In this document: piece by piece, positions 10,270 through 20,612 of the stretch
How the letters are laid out: each line of letters begins with the position of its first letter
Position numbering within the stretch: position 1 is the stretch's first letter
DNA from: Pseudoips prasinana
Lineage: Eukaryota > Arthropoda > Insecta > Lepidoptera > Nolidae
Direction of reading: 5' to 3'
NCBI GenBank assembly: GCA_951640165.1
Contig: OX621246.1
Span: 35,730,501-35,794,500 of the forward strand
DNA length: 64,000 nucleotides
The notes under the pieces: generated by a model
What the model saw: the letters and a program-made list of their open reading frames with translations, nothing else
The model's database searches: none
Told to the model about the DNA's origin: nothing
Made by a program: the position numbers and the translations under genes

Positions 10270-10821
10270 TCAGTAGGTTGCCTCAAACCGACCCCGGTGC
10301 AAATGTTGTATCCACTGGCAGGAATAGCGCCACCAGAAGTTTGTAGAACGGTGGCAAGCTGCAATGAAAGAGCCACAATGGACAACGACACACGTCACCC
10401 TATGCATGGCAGTAACCTTGTGCCTCATAGGCTGAAAAGCCGCAAAAGTTTTTTAAGGTGTGTCCACCCACTTATTGGCGAACGGAGTCGTGAGAGGCTA
10501 AAGATATGGCGAGAAAGTGCTTCCTTACCCATCCCATTTGTTCCTCCGGCTGAAAATCTTCCACCTGGACACAATATTCCGTGGCCAACCTGGAAGTCCC
10601 TGAACAGGCTCCGGACTCAGGTTGGTCGAAGTAAGGAAAACCTGTACAGGTGGAGATTTATTGACGGGGATAGCCTAGGATGCAGGTGCGGTGCTACCCC
10701 CCAAACCATGGGACACTTGATCGCATGTCCTGCGTGCCCTAACACCTGCACGTTACAGGAACTAATGGACGCTACTGACAACTCTAAACTCGTAGCTGAG
10801 TTCTGGGAAGACTCAATCTAG
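10270..10821 (+). pseudogene. LINE C-terminal fragment with zinc-binding motif
   Basis: The frame (10249-10821) encodes a non-LTR retrotransposon C-terminus. It includes LAGIAPPEVCR near residue 24, a basic RLKSRKSF segment, PWPTWKSLNRLRTQVGRSKE, then CRCGATPQTMGHLIACPAC, a Cys-Cys-His-Cys cluster typical of the end of insect LINE ORF2. It terminates with AEFWEDSI and a stop. The reverse transcriptase core is absent, so the copy is 5'-truncated and inactive, but the surviving frame is intact. The clade is not assigned with confidence. A (AAG)n tail follows 17 bp downstream. Confidence 0.8.
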
Positions 10822-10838
10822 ATTGGCATCGACACGCT

Positions 10839-10859
10839 AAGAAGAAGAAGAAGAAGAAG
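10839..10859 (+). repeat. (AAG)n tail of the LINE
   Basis: Seven AAG units shortly after the LINE stop codon, taken as the 3' end of the element. Confidence 0.8.
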
Positions 10860-10929
10860 TAGGTAATACAACTGAAATTAAGTCAGCAGTTGCTCTGTTT
10901 CATTATAGCTGCAGTTCATAAGCCAGTTT

Positions 10930-11225
10930 CTGACAGCTTTTTTGCATTTAAATTGATTTAGGTCATCAATTTGAAGTTATACTTCTTTTGGCGCGATGGA
11001 GAAAAATTATGAGAGTGAATTTTTACGATGCGCGCGCACACCGACACCAAAAAATTTAACAGCATGAAGTTAGTTCTAGGTGGTATGACAGTGTATTTTT
11101 ACGATGCGCGCGCATCGTAAAAATTACCGCATGACGTTAGTTCTAGGTGGTATGAAAATTGATAACTATGTTCAAGTTGTATATTAAGAAGAATAACTTC
11201 TAACGCGTGTACATAAGTACACACA
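10930..11225 (+). repeat. Dispersed repeat with internal duplication
   Basis: The unit TTAGTTCTAGGTGGTATGA occurs twice (near 11060 and 11135), as does ATTTTTACGATGCGCGCGCA (11019 and 11095), giving a period of about 76 bp. The surrounding sequence (ACTTCTTTTGGCGCGATGGA) looks like a widespread lepidopteran repeat, but its class is unknown to me. Confidence 0.5.
11095..11124. repeat. Perfect 30-bp palindrome without loop
   Basis: ATTTTTACGATGCGC is followed immediately by its exact reverse complement. The neighbouring copy at 11019 has only the left arm. Confidence 0.95.
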
Positions 11226-11310
11226 AGTTTTTTATTTTAATTTTTATTATATTTTATTATCCAACAGCAATCAATAATAGTGTGATAAGGACACATCAGC
11301 GTCAATAAAA

Positions 11311-11368
11311 TCATCATTATCATCAACCAGGTGTCGTCCACGGCCCACAGCTGGACATAGGTCCCCAA
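11311..11368 (-). mobile_element. RTE-type LINE 3' end fragment
   Basis: The complement of the family 3' UTR end (plus strand CCCACAGCTGGACATAGGTC) lies beside a degenerate (CAT)n tract at the left. It is only the extreme 3' end. Confidence 0.6.
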
Positions 11369-12149
11369 CGTTATCATGTAGTCACCAATACAAAGGGCAT
11401 AGTTTAATAAGCGTTAAATCAATAACGATTGTGCAATCCCAATGGCGCAGTGAGGTGAACAATGAGACGGCCAGTGTGACGCACGGTAAACAATGGTGGC
11501 AATTCTATTCAATACACGACTAAACAGATTTAAACGTCATTATTAATAATATTATTAAAATTGACAAATTGCTCCAGATCTTTATATGGTATCTTGCAGA
11601 AACCGTAGCGAATTTGCTCAACAATTGTTTTGGGGCTGGTACCACCCTCTTAAACAAATCTTTGGAATACAAAAGCAATGATTGCGAAAATTTTGGTATC
11701 GCTTGGCTTACGTATGTACATACATGTGATATAGCGGCCGGAGACCATTATAATATCGTATTAGTATATACGTGGCATTACTAATTCAAAGAATTGATAA
11801 TGCCATGATCGTTCGCATTTAAGGGCAATGCTAATGTAACCTAAATCCCGACAAATCATAGGTAACATTTGGTATCTGATGGCTGAATGGATTTTCATGA
11901 TACATATCCAAAAACCATCACCATGAAACAAGTCAAAAGATGAAAAAGGCATGAAAATAGAAAAATCACTTGAGAGTTACAAAGCCACAGATCGATACAC
12001 CCATAGATACACGAATACGGGGCAAAAAATTTACAAAAGCTCTTTAAAAAAAAAATTAGGTATAGTTAGTGTAGATCAGAATAAAGAGTGTTTTGATGAT
12101 ATCATAGGTTTATCTGATCTATTCTAGTACAGTCACGAAGTTGTATTTC
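11369..12149. other. No recognised feature
   Basis: A 71-codon frame at 11569 has no recognisable domain. Confidence 0.5.
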
Positions 12150-12450
12150 AGGGTTCCATACCACAAAAGAAAAATGGATACGAACACTTCGTTGTACATT
12201 TGATGATATTTTTTTAGGAGTGCGTGGAGCTACTAACCTGACATACCTAGATTGTCATCCCTTGATGGTGTGAAAACATCTTACTTCTAAGCCAACATAA
12301 TCTAACTAAAATCCGAACACTGTGAAATTGTACCTACATCACGAAAAAAGAGATCCCGTTATGGACTAACTATTTACAAACCTGCAAGTTATAAGTACCT
12401 ACGGAACCCTCGGTCTGCGAGTACGACTTGTAGTTGGTCGTTCTTTTTTC
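12150..12450 (+). repeat. Dispersed insect repeat (GGTTCCATA ... GGAACCCTCGG)
   Basis: Begins near AGGGTTCCATACCACAAAAG and ends near ACGGAACCCTCGGTCTGCGA, so the two ends carry a short inverted GGTTCC. A related copy appears at 18300-18790. The class is unknown. Confidence 0.45.
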
Positions 12451-12463
12451 AATAAGACATACT

Positions 12464-12488
12464 GTTATATATATATATATATATAACA
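12464..12488. repeat. (TA)n microsatellite
   Basis: About eleven TA units bounded by GTTA and TAAC, so it is self-complementary. Confidence 0.9.
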
Positions 12489-14087
12489 ATACAGGTATTA
12501 CAAAAGTGATATTAAAGGATTATTAGATTATATTGAAAAGTTAGCTTTGTCAGAGAATTTAATCAATAAAAGTTAAAGCTTTACTATTAACCTCGTCCTG
12601 AAAATTTATTTCATTTTTTAGTCATTGGGATACAGTCCGAAGCATAACCATCACATTACAGAAGAACAGATTATTTTCGAGGGTGAATTAAATGGTTTGC
12701 TAGAGCAAAATGGCGCCCACGGGTAGGCGAGCGTGCTATGTTCAAATTTTGCCACATATTCAGGATTTGCAAACCCGCTTTTAGATGGATATATGTATAA
12801 AAAGAGAATAAATTCTGATAGTCAAATAACGATCAACTTATTGTTTTTGTGTGGGAACTAATGTATTTTTGGTTATAAATCTCGTACCCTGGTGCCGACA
12901 GTCTCGCTCACCACACATGTGTGAAAAACTACAACACCTACATCTACAAAATCGCTGGTCCGTATTTTATTATTTCCATCTTGAAAACTGGAACGATTTC
13001 TAAAAGTTTTTAGTACTCAAACGACAAGCAAATAGGTATGACTGTTTGTTACGCCAAATTGGAACCTCGATTAACCAGAATAAATTTTCGGCACTTTGGC
13101 ATTGACTGTTTTTAACCGACTTAACGAAGAAGTTTAGTTATTGTTTGTGAATCCACTTTAAAAATCAATTTTTTGGAATTGCCCCGTATTATTTTTGTTC
13201 AAATTGGTTGTGATGAACAATGCACAGTAAGCAATAGTTATTGGAACTGTAATTATTGACGGTAAAGTGAGAGGAAAAATAAGGAGTTTGTGATAGTCGC
13301 CACTTTATTGAACCATTTCATAAGTCGTTGAGTTCCCTTAAACTTTAATAGGAGTTATGATACGATCTCCATTGAGAAAGTTACACCGTTCAATACCATC
13401 GTATCTGGCGGAACGCCAGTGGCTTTTTATAAAGGGAATTATATTATCTGCACGTTTGAAATCGTTATTTTTGGCAGAATATTCAGGAAAAGTATTTTGA
13501 CGGTCATTGGCGCCGGTTCTTTTGATTCGTAAATTAATTTTAATCACGGCGAAGTATTTACGTCATACTCTAAAAAATATTTTAAGTGATTAATATTAAT
13601 CTGCTGTTTTCTTTATCTCTATTTTTGAGGATCGAAATAGATCTTATACGAATACAAACATTTTTTTGTTTTATCTCCACAAATAAAGTACTGGTAAATT
13701 TGATCTATCGGTGAGTTTCATTCGTATCGTTAACGTCCGTTCCCTCCGTCCGTTCGATTCCTGTCGAATTATTAAAATTAGGAGTTCCTAGATAATTCAC
13801 CATTTGCATTGCTGAAATGCTTATAACTTAGATTAATATACCATCGGTTCAGTTAGAAGTCAAAAGTCCATTCCATATATTTGCGCATGATCTGTCCCCG
13901 GTCGAGTTGGATAATCATCACTCCTTCCATCGAGATTGGCCACATTAGCTTATGTGCGGCCAGGAACACTGTTTTTGTTATGTCTTGTATATAATATAAC
14001 CGACGTAACATTTCTTTAAAACAATTCATTTGAACATAGTAAATACGTATCATCACGAAAGCATTCTATGTTAAATAATATAATAAT
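12489..14087. other. No recognised feature (1.6 kb)
   Basis: Small frames on both strands only. No domain or repeat recognised. Confidence 0.5.
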
Positions 14088-14347
14088 AATAATATCCTGG
14101 GACATTATTTACACACGGCCATCTGATCCCAAACTAAGCGGAGCTTGTACCTACTATGGAAACCAATTAACTTATATACTACATATACTACTTTTCTTTT
14201 GTAAATACATACTTATATAGATAATTACACCCAGACTCAAGACGAACAGACATTTTCATGGACACAAATATTTGTCCTGGGTGGGAAACGAACCCACGAC
14301 CTCCGGCGTGAAAAGCAAGCATTTGCCAACCACGCCAACAGGCCCGT
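14088..14347 (-). mobile_element. SINE-B, near full length
   Basis: Runs from the (AAT)n tail and ATCCTGGGACATTATTTACA at the left to the tRNA-like head at the right, where box B is seen in antisense (GTGGGAAACGAACCCACGAC). Confidence 0.85.
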
Positions 14348-14539
14348 CTTATATGGCCCGAAAATAAATATTATTTTCTCCGGAAATCAAAATCGTTTCG
14401 AATAGAAAATACCTGAGCACAAAATACTAAAGGAAGCTGATTCTTCTTTATTTTTCGTTAGGTATGTATTTATGTTTATATAAAGAACAACCTTCGAGCA
14501 TTCTTTTCAATTCTGCGAGCATTTCTTAAAGGCGCACTT

Positions 14540-14625
14540 GCGTTTGCGGCTCCTGTGGTGCTGCGAGTGTCCATGAGCGGTGGTGATTACTTACCATCAG
14601 GTGTCCCACTTGCCTTGCTATCGTA
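14540..14625 (+). mobile_element. LINE 3' UTR fragment
   Basis: Carries GAGTGTCCATGAGCGGTGGT and CTTACCATCAGGTGTCCCAC, ending in a short A run. Similar pieces lie at 20545-20612 and, inverted, at 50868-50920. Confidence 0.55.
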
Positions 14626-14644
14626 TAAAAATACCTATATATTC

Positions 14645-14828
14645 TTAAGAAAGAGCAGGTCAGAAGTACCCTAAACCGGCGAGCATGTATGAAGAATGTA
14701 ATGACAGTAATCGAGGCAAAAGTGGTGTGCAAAGATTGTCACGACAAATGGAAATCCGTTGTCTCTGCCTACCCCCTTTGGGAAACGGGCGTGGTGAGTC
14801 TATGTATATATATATATATCTATATATA
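14645..14828 (+). pseudogene. Second copy of the 904-1245 LINE 3' end
   Basis: Nearly the same sequence as 1105-1245 (AGGTCAGAAGTACCCTAAAC, then GCGAGCATGTATGAAGAATG), with small indels that break the frame. It ends in a (TA)n tail at 14805-14828 instead of (TATG)n. A 5'-truncated dead LINE copy. Confidence 0.8.
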
Positions 14829-15268
14829 GTTACGTACGAATTTATTTGCGTCAAGTAGTAAGGGTCCGTGAGCTAAACTGAGTTAAAAAAATACTTTAAG
14901 GAAACAGTCGAATCGGTAACCACCTCCTGTTCTTAAGTTTGTTAAAAAAGTCAGTGCTGAAAAGAAATTTTCGCTATTTTATTAGTCGTAGGTATTAGCC
15001 TAATATTGCCTAGTGTTGTAGAATGAACTCCCAGCCATTACTTTAGTTTATGAGTTCAAACTTGAGAATTGATTGCGATTATTAACTATTTATTGTTTAA
15101 GTTCTCTTTATTATTTGATTTATGACTCTACTGTTATTTATTACCGTATAAATAATAGATGGTTTGTTTATTAAGCTTATTGTAAAGTATATGAATATAT
15201 TTTATCAACTTTATTTGCTTATTGAACTTTATTACACCTGCTGTTATTATACTCGTATATATATCTAA
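14829..15268. other. No recognised feature
   Basis: AT-rich, no ORF. Confidence 0.5.
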
Positions 15269-15378
15269 CTAGGTGTGCCCCGCGGATTTACCGGAGTTAA
15301 ACTTTATAAATTATAGCCTATGTGTTAATCCAGGGTGTCAGCTAACTCTATATCAAATTTTATTAAAATCGTTCCGTA
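15269..15378 (-). mobile_element. Helitron-like 3' half
   Basis: Plus strand reads A|CTAGGTGTGCCCCGCGG, the complement of the family 3' end, followed by TTTATAAATTATAGCCTATG and the conserved ATTAAAATCGTTCC. The 5' end is missing. Confidence 0.6.
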
Positions 15379-15467
15379 TACACTTAATACATTTGTATAA
15401 GTTACAAATATAGTGCGATAATAAATAAAATATTTCTTTAAAATTTATAGTTATCTATTTATATTTG

Positions 15468-15545
15468 GAGGCTTACAGAGAGGTCAAGGAGAAGGCTTAT
15501 GACAGAGAAGGCTGGAAACTGCTACACCAACAAGTGCACAGCACT

Positions 15546-15548
<3 letters not shown>
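15468..15548 (+). pseudogene. LINE C-terminal fragment (26 residues)
   Basis: The frame EAYREVKEKAYDREGWKLLH and six more residues ends in a stop at 15546-15548. The KAYDREGWKLL core is the familiar A-DR-W segment near the end of RTE/Jockey-like ORF2 proteins. It is immediately followed by a (GA)n run, presumably the 3' tail of the element. Confidence 0.6.

Positions 15549-15550
<2 letters not shown>

Positions 15551-15590
<40 letters not shown>
15551..15590 (+). repeat. (GA)20 microsatellite
   Basis: Forty uninterrupted bases of GA begin two bases after the LINE stop codon. Confidence 0.98.
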
Positions 15591-15594
<4 letters not shown>

Positions 15595-15714
15595 TATAAT
15601 AACAATCAGTCATATTGATAACGTTTCAAAATAAACACGTAATCAATGCGAAATTATGTTATTTCTTTTTGTATGTCAATGTTAAAGTTTTTAGACTTTA
15701 AATTAAACCATGTA

Positions 15715-15831
15715 CACACGACTACATATCAAGCTATACATTTCCAACATAAGCTGACCTGTCATTGTATGGAAATCCTATACAACGCGAGATCAGCTGA
15801 TACTGGAAATGTATAGCTTGATATGTAGCCG
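15715..15831 (+). mobile_element. MITE-2 copy 1
   Basis: Arms carrying CATATCAAGCTATACATTTC and its complement flank a 50-60-base centre. The left side is preceded by TA. The second copy at 43300-43420 has the same centre in the opposite orientation, which shows that the unit moves. No coding capacity. Confidence 0.8.
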
Positions 15832-16077
15832 GTACCTACACAAATTGGCGGCTGTTGCGTCTGCTGTTTCCAATGGCTAACTAGTTGAACATTGATCCCA
15901 CTGGAAAGGGAATAATAGGGCAGAAGCGCTACCTGTGTTAGCGCTACCACCAAACCGCGGTTGCCAACTCGCATGCCAAGCGCGGTATCATGGAAAACCC
16001 CTTCAAATATATGTTTAAGTCTATGTTTCGATCTTGTTACTCGTTCAAATTTGGAATGGAGATCGGTTACATCCCGA
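15832..16077. other. Mostly unrecognised; possible RTE 3' UTR trace
   Basis: GCCAACTCGCATGCCAAGCG at 15962-15981 resembles the RTE 3' UTR phrase at 23520-23540. Confidence 0.35.
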
Positions 16078-16690
16078 ATTAACACACACCCTCAAACAAT
16101 ATTATGTTGTATTGTTATTTACATTGTTATTTACTAAATTAGTTCCTTAGAATAAAGTTTCTTTTTCTTTATTTTGTATTGAATGATGGAATTTGTATGA
16201 ATACAAATAATAATAATCATAATATCTGGGGACAATGTCACACAGATCATCCTAGCCCCAAACTAAGCAAAGCTTGTACTATGGGTACCAGGCGACGATA
16301 TACATACTTATATAGATAGATAAATACTTAAATACATAGAAAACATCCATGACTCAGAAACAAATATTCGTGCTCATCACACAAATATGTGCACATACCG
16401 GGATTCGAACCCAGGACCACCAGCTTCGTAGGCAGGAGCACTACCAACTAGGCTACGGTGACCGTCAAAATAAAACTACGATTTTAAATGTCTTATTACT
16501 TTGACTTACGGTCCATTTCAATTTGTTTTGACTGTACAGGGTTAATATGACAATAATTTCCGTAATTTTAATTATTTTTGGAATAAAAAATTATCTATAT
16601 TAAAAATGATATAAATCGATACAGAAAACGATTCTGAACAAACTATTTTCAGGCTGTGCGTTAATTAAGTTACATGTTGTATATAGTAGA
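16078..16690 (-). mobile_element. MITE-1 copy 2, interrupted by SINE-A
   Basis: Complementary to 8403-8804, with indels. The left end retains part of the terminal repeat (ACACACCCTCAAA) and the right end reads TGCGTTAATTAAGTTACATG. SINE-A (16204-16466) splits it inside the phrase TACAAATAAAAC that is intact at the other locus. Confidence 0.8.
16204..16466 (-). mobile_element. SINE-A, full length, inside MITE-1
   Basis: A complete copy: (AAT)n tail and CCTAGCCCCAAACTAAGCAA at the left, tRNA-like head at the right with box B in antisense (GGGATTCGAACCCAGG). The host repeat gives the empty site; flanks CAAATAA and CAAAATAA look like a 7-8-bp target-site duplication with one difference. Confidence 0.9.
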
Positions 16691-17261
16691 ATAGAGAAGC
16701 ATAATATATAATCCATCTAGTAATTTTATCAGGGAAAGTAGCTGAAAACCGTGTTAATAATTCAATTTGAGCGAGACTTGGTTTTATTTACATTTTATCT
16801 CACCTTTTGTCCTTTTAATACTAAATTAGGGTTAATTCAGCGCGATACAGACAGTTGACATTAAACACTCCATTTTAAAGAGAAGTGAATTAACATTTTG
16901 TTACCTGTGCGAGGTCTGAAAGGGTTAGATTATAACGAGTTTTTCAAAAGTTTTTATTGTTTTTGAATAGGTAAATGAGTCGTGTCAAAATGCTAATGAG
17001 CAGCGGCCATGTTTGTTTTGAGGCTATATTCACGATCATTCGCAATCACCTACCACTAAAGTTATAAATTTTAAAAAATGGATTTCTCGTATGTATTTGG
17101 TTTACGACTTGGCACTTTAATTTTGGTTATCTTCCCTGTAATAATATGATCTGATATCGCCGGAAAGGAAAACAACAAGAACTTGATATTTTTTTGACAA
17201 TAAATAATTGAAGTAGATTCCAATTATTTCTTATTTTTCGTGATACCACGATATCTTTTTC
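16691..17261. other. No recognised feature
   Basis: AT-rich, no credible ORF. Confidence 0.5.
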
Positions 17262-17402
17262 GTGTCGCTAGGCGTCCCATCGGATCATGAGAGTGATGGA
17301 AAAGAAAGTGCTCCTGTGTTTGCGCACACACTTGAGCACTATAATATGCCCCGGGCAGATGGCTAATCTCTATTGAGACTGGCCGCCGTGGCCGAAATTC
17401 GA
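17262..17402 (+). mobile_element. SINE-C fragment
   Basis: Family phrases GTGTCGCTAGGCGTCCCATC, GTGTTTGCGCACACACTTGA and TGAGACTGGCCGCCGTGGCC in order. The tRNA-like head is absent. Confidence 0.65.
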
Positions 17403-17767
17403 TTTCGAATTCGGAGAGGACATTGTTTTCTTATTTTTTTTATAACTGTGTCAATAGTATTGTAGTGTGAACACTTCCAGTGACCGTTCTGTCATTGTAT
17501 ATCTACGTAGGTTACTTTCAATCTCATTAATTCCTCAATATGTATATGTGGGCACTTAGACGGTAACGATCGGGTGCGGTGCCAAGCTTAAGTATACAGT
17601 TCCAAGTTATTTATATAGACATTAGTAGTCAAAATCTACATAAATTCATGTTAAATCGTTCGCGTCGAAAATATTTCAGAAGGCTATCTCAATAGCCTTC
17701 TAAATAACACAAAACAAATGAAATTTGTTTAATAAGGAAGTGAGTTAATATCATGCTTTATTTTTTA
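17403..17767. other. No recognised feature except a hairpin
   Basis: Only the hairpin at 17678-17701 stands out. Confidence 0.5.
17678..17701. repeat. Perfect 10-bp hairpin, 4-base loop
   Basis: AGAAGGCTAT pairs with ATAGCCTTCT around CTCA. Confidence 0.85.
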
Positions 17768-17979
17768 CTAGCTGTGCCCCGCGGTTTTACCCGCGTTAAA
17801 CTTTATAAAATATGGCCTATGTGTTATCCTAACTATAAAAATTAACCTATGTTCTTTTTCAGGGTCTAGACCATCTGTATACCAAATTTCATTCAAATCC
17901 GTTCAGTAGTTTTGGCGTGAAAGAGTAACAGACAGACAGACAGACAGAGTTACTTTCGCATTTATAATATTAGTTAGGA
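17768..17979 (-). mobile_element. Complete non-autonomous Helitron-like element (212 bp)
   Basis: On the minus strand it reads A|TCCTAACTAATATTATAAAT at the start and ends in a hairpin (CGCGGGTAAAACCGCG) followed by GGGCACAGCTAG|T. These are the Helitron hallmarks: 5' TC, a 3' hairpin shortly before CTRR, insertion between A and T, and no target-site duplication. It contains a (CTGT)n stretch and no coding capacity, so movement would need a Rep/helicase encoded elsewhere. Other copies or pieces lie at 3176, 4518, 9455, 15269, 17981, 26190, 34768, 38715 and 49326. Confidence 0.7.
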
Positions 17980-17980
17980 T

Positions 17981-18108
17981 AGCGCGCCCCGCGGTGCTAC
18001 CTGCGATTTATTGTAGCCTACGTGGTAATTAAGAAAAGGTATGGCCTTTCCAGATTTCAACTAAATACATTCATCGTGTTTCTCTAATTTGAGAATATAT
18101 ACATATAT
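17981..18108 (-). mobile_element. Older Helitron-like 3' end next to the complete copy
   Basis: A second, diverged 3' end (plus strand GCGCCCCGCGGTGCTACCTG) begins one or two bases after the 5' end of the complete copy, in the same orientation, forming a head-to-tail pair. Confidence 0.5.
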
Positions 18109-18110
18109 CT

Positions 18111-18152
18111 TTGGTCCATCAGTGGACGTCTTTCGGCGTGTATGATGATGAT
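18111..18152 (+). mobile_element. RTE-type LINE 3' end (about 40 bp)
   Basis: CATCAGTGGACGTCTTTCGG followed by TGATGATGAT is the sense-strand end of the RTE family whose complement is seen at 28990-29040. Confidence 0.75.
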
Positions 18153-18299
18153 ATACAAATATATAAATGAATACAAAAGAAAGTTCCAAATTGGATACAG
18201 CATTAAGAGCAAAACTGAAATGCATAACAAAAATGAAACAAAGAAAATTCTTACAAAAAATTGTTGTGTCTACGAAAGTATTTTTGTGGTTTCATTATT

Positions 18300-18790
18300 A
18301 AGACTCTTGGTAGGTTCCGTATGTCTAAGGTAACCGTTATAGGATTCCGTTTAGGACAGTTCTTTGTCCTATCTGTCTGCAAAACCCTTTTTTGCAGGAA
18401 CGCTTGCAGACATGAAATAAATATAACTTACTCAGCTCAGCAACCCATTGGAGCTCAAAAACATCAAAGTTCTAAGTTAACGTCATCAAAAGATGGTACT
18501 CGCTAGATAGTCTGCACCTATAGGATGGGTGCCTCCCGTTCCCGAGAAAAAATTATATTTGACCTGGAACAATGTTTCTTAAGACAAAAATCCAAACGCT
18601 GGATATTTGTATCTAAATCTTGAAAAAGAACATGTAATTATTATTCTTGAGATTCTATTTACAATGATGGGCGAACTATTTACTTAGTACGAGTTTGTTC
18701 GGACTAACTGTCAACGTCAAGATTACTAAAAATGTTTGTGAGGAACTCTCGTTGTGCGAGTTCTTACACTTGGCCGGGACTTTTTATCTG
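18300..18790 (+). repeat. Second copy of the GGTTCC dispersed repeat
   Basis: Begins near TAGGTTCCGTATGTCTAAGG and ends near GCGAGTTCTTACACTTGGCC. It is diverged from the copy at 12150-12450. The ORFs overlapping it are not genes. Confidence 0.4.
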
Positions 18791-18994
18791 CAAGGCAGGA
18801 ACAAGGGTGTTCACATTAGCAAGCTTTAATTATACATATGTTAGTTGTTTGGGTCTTTGTGTGGTTTCATGTAGCTCCTAAAATAATAAATCAATTCGAA
18901 TGCAGTTTTTATTGTCTAAAAGCTAATCTCATCCGGATTGTTCTTAGACATAACATTTCATTAAAATCCAATCAGCCGTTATTATTGTTATATC

Positions 18995-19175
18995 GTATGG
19001 GAACTGTTTATCCTAGTGTCAGAGTTGTTCAAGCCGCCACTAGTTCTCTGGCGTGGCTTAACGACTGTTGTCTAATAACACCAACCGGAACCCATCCATG
19101 GACTGACCGCGAACCTAGTTGCTTTACCTCTCCGATCAGTTACGGGCTGGTGAGACCATATAGCTATGAGCCGTT
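18995..19175 (-). mobile_element. 5S-SINE with internal deletion
   Basis: Antisense matches: CCTAGTGTCAGAGTTGTTCA and GGCTTAACGACTGTTG of the 3' domain, then CATCCATGGACTGACCGC and TAGTTGCTTTACCTC of the 5S-like head. The part between (the GTGCTTCGGAGG segment) is missing. Confidence 0.75.
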
Positions 19176-19261
19176 AAAGAGTTACAACTCTTTTACTATT
19201 TGGAGTCGGAGGTTGTCTGGAGCGTGCTGAAGGTAAACAATTAAGTAAATCTTGTTTTAAT

Positions 19262-19512
19262 AGTCACCGTAGCCTAGTTGGTAGTGCTCCTGCCTACGAA
19301 GCTGGTGGTCCTGGGTTCGAATCCCGGTAAGTGCAAATATTTGTGTGATGAGCACGAATATTTGTTTCTGAGTCATGGATGTTTTCTATGTATATAAGTA
19401 TTTATCTATCTATATAAGTATGTATATCGTCGCCTGGTACCCATAGTACAAGCTTTACTTAGTTTGGGGCTAGGATGATCTGTGTGACATTGTCCCTAGA
19501 TATTATTATAAA
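19262..19512 (+). mobile_element. SINE-A, full length
   Basis: The tRNA-like head has box A (TAGCCTAGTTGGTAGTG), a CTACGAA anticodon-type loop and a canonical box B (GGTTCGAATCC). The body and the ATTATTATA tail follow. Folded as a tRNA, the loop would show ACG (Arg). Confidence 0.9.
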
Positions 19513-20011
19513 AAAGATATTATAGTTAAGTCAACCTAATTCTATGTCAATAACTCCACTGGTCATTATAAGTTTCCACGAGTTTTCCGATCCATTGACG
19601 TCATTCGTTTTTCTGTCGGCCACCGCTGAAATGTTAACGAACCGCTCCAACTATTTGGTTGATGATTGAGGCAAAAAGCGGTCACGTTTTTTAGAGAACG
19701 TTGCAATTTGTAGATGGATAATTGAGTTAGTTCGACGGTGAACTAATCCAGAGCTGGTAACGAGATTATTTGAGCGGCATTAATGGACTATGATAAAAGT
19801 AGGCCCTGTAGTAAAACATCGCCACCATCGAGTTTTTTTTATGACGCTTGCTTATAAAATTATTAATCTGGAAATATTGTTTCGCAGATCTTATCTAATG
19901 CTACTTTATTTAACATTAATATTGTGGAATGCAAATATAACATTAAGTAGGTATTGAGTAACTTGTGTATAGGTACATTTTTCAAACCTCTTTAAAATTA
20001 ATTGTATAATT
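19513..20011. other. No recognised feature
   Basis: No ORF or repeat recognised. Confidence 0.5.
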
Positions 20012-20092
20012 TAAGTGCGGGTGGGCATCGAACCCATGACCACGGGGTATCCGTAAATTATAGGTAAATTATCAATTAGACTGGATATGGCT
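20012..20092 (-). mobile_element. tRNA-like SINE head, degenerate
   Basis: Plus strand GGTGGGCATCGAACCCATGA is an antisense box B. The rest of the cloverleaf does not pair well. Confidence 0.4.
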
Positions 20093-20334
20093 TGTAATGT
20101 GTCGTTTTTATAAAAAATAATCTCTAAATTTATTGCCCTAATCTTTTTGAAAAGCTTAATAATGTTCCAGAGATACTTTCGTACTTAAGCTACAGACAAA
20201 ATTCGTAGCTTATACAAGCAAGTAAAGACTTAATAGATTATACAGAGTTCTCATTTTACCCAAACATTACTAAAATCAGTACGGTATGTAGTATGCTTTT
20301 TATTCACCTGGTAAAAAAGTATCTGATGTAGATA

Positions 20335-20395
20335 GAGATAGACCCACTTCTGAAAGAGAAAATATGTAGAGATATTCCCACTTCTGAAATAGATG
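20335..20395 (+). repeat. Short tandem duplication, period about 35 bp
   Basis: CCCACTTCTGAAAGAGA is repeated as CCCACTTCTGAAATAGA 35 bp later, each preceded by GAGATA. Confidence 0.75.
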
Positions 20396-20544
20396 CCCAT
20401 AGTGCGGATTCACTGTAACATGAAGTGTGTACACACGATGAGGCTGGGTAATGATGTTACGGCTTTCTCTGTAGTCTTCAACATCCCTTTATAAAAGGAG
20501 TGATCAGAGTCAGTAGCACTCGAGTGATTCCTTGAGAGTTATAA

Positions 20545-20612
20545 GCGTCCATAGACTACAGGGGCCACTTACCATTAGATGGGGCGTTCTCAATAAGTTG
20601 TATATAAATAAA
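20545..20612 (+). mobile_element. LINE 3' UTR fragment
   Basis: Resembles 14540-14625: CATAGACTACAGGGGCCACT, then TACCATTAGATGGGGCG and an A-rich end. Confidence 0.45.

Noticed and set aside
18838..19230. 130-codon frame as a gene
   Set aside because: Its second half is simply the antisense 5S-SINE and the first half has no domain.
19262..19330. SINE heads as functional tRNA genes
   Set aside because: Box A and B are good, but the stems mispair, the heads continue into a shared body and tail, and many near-identical copies exist.
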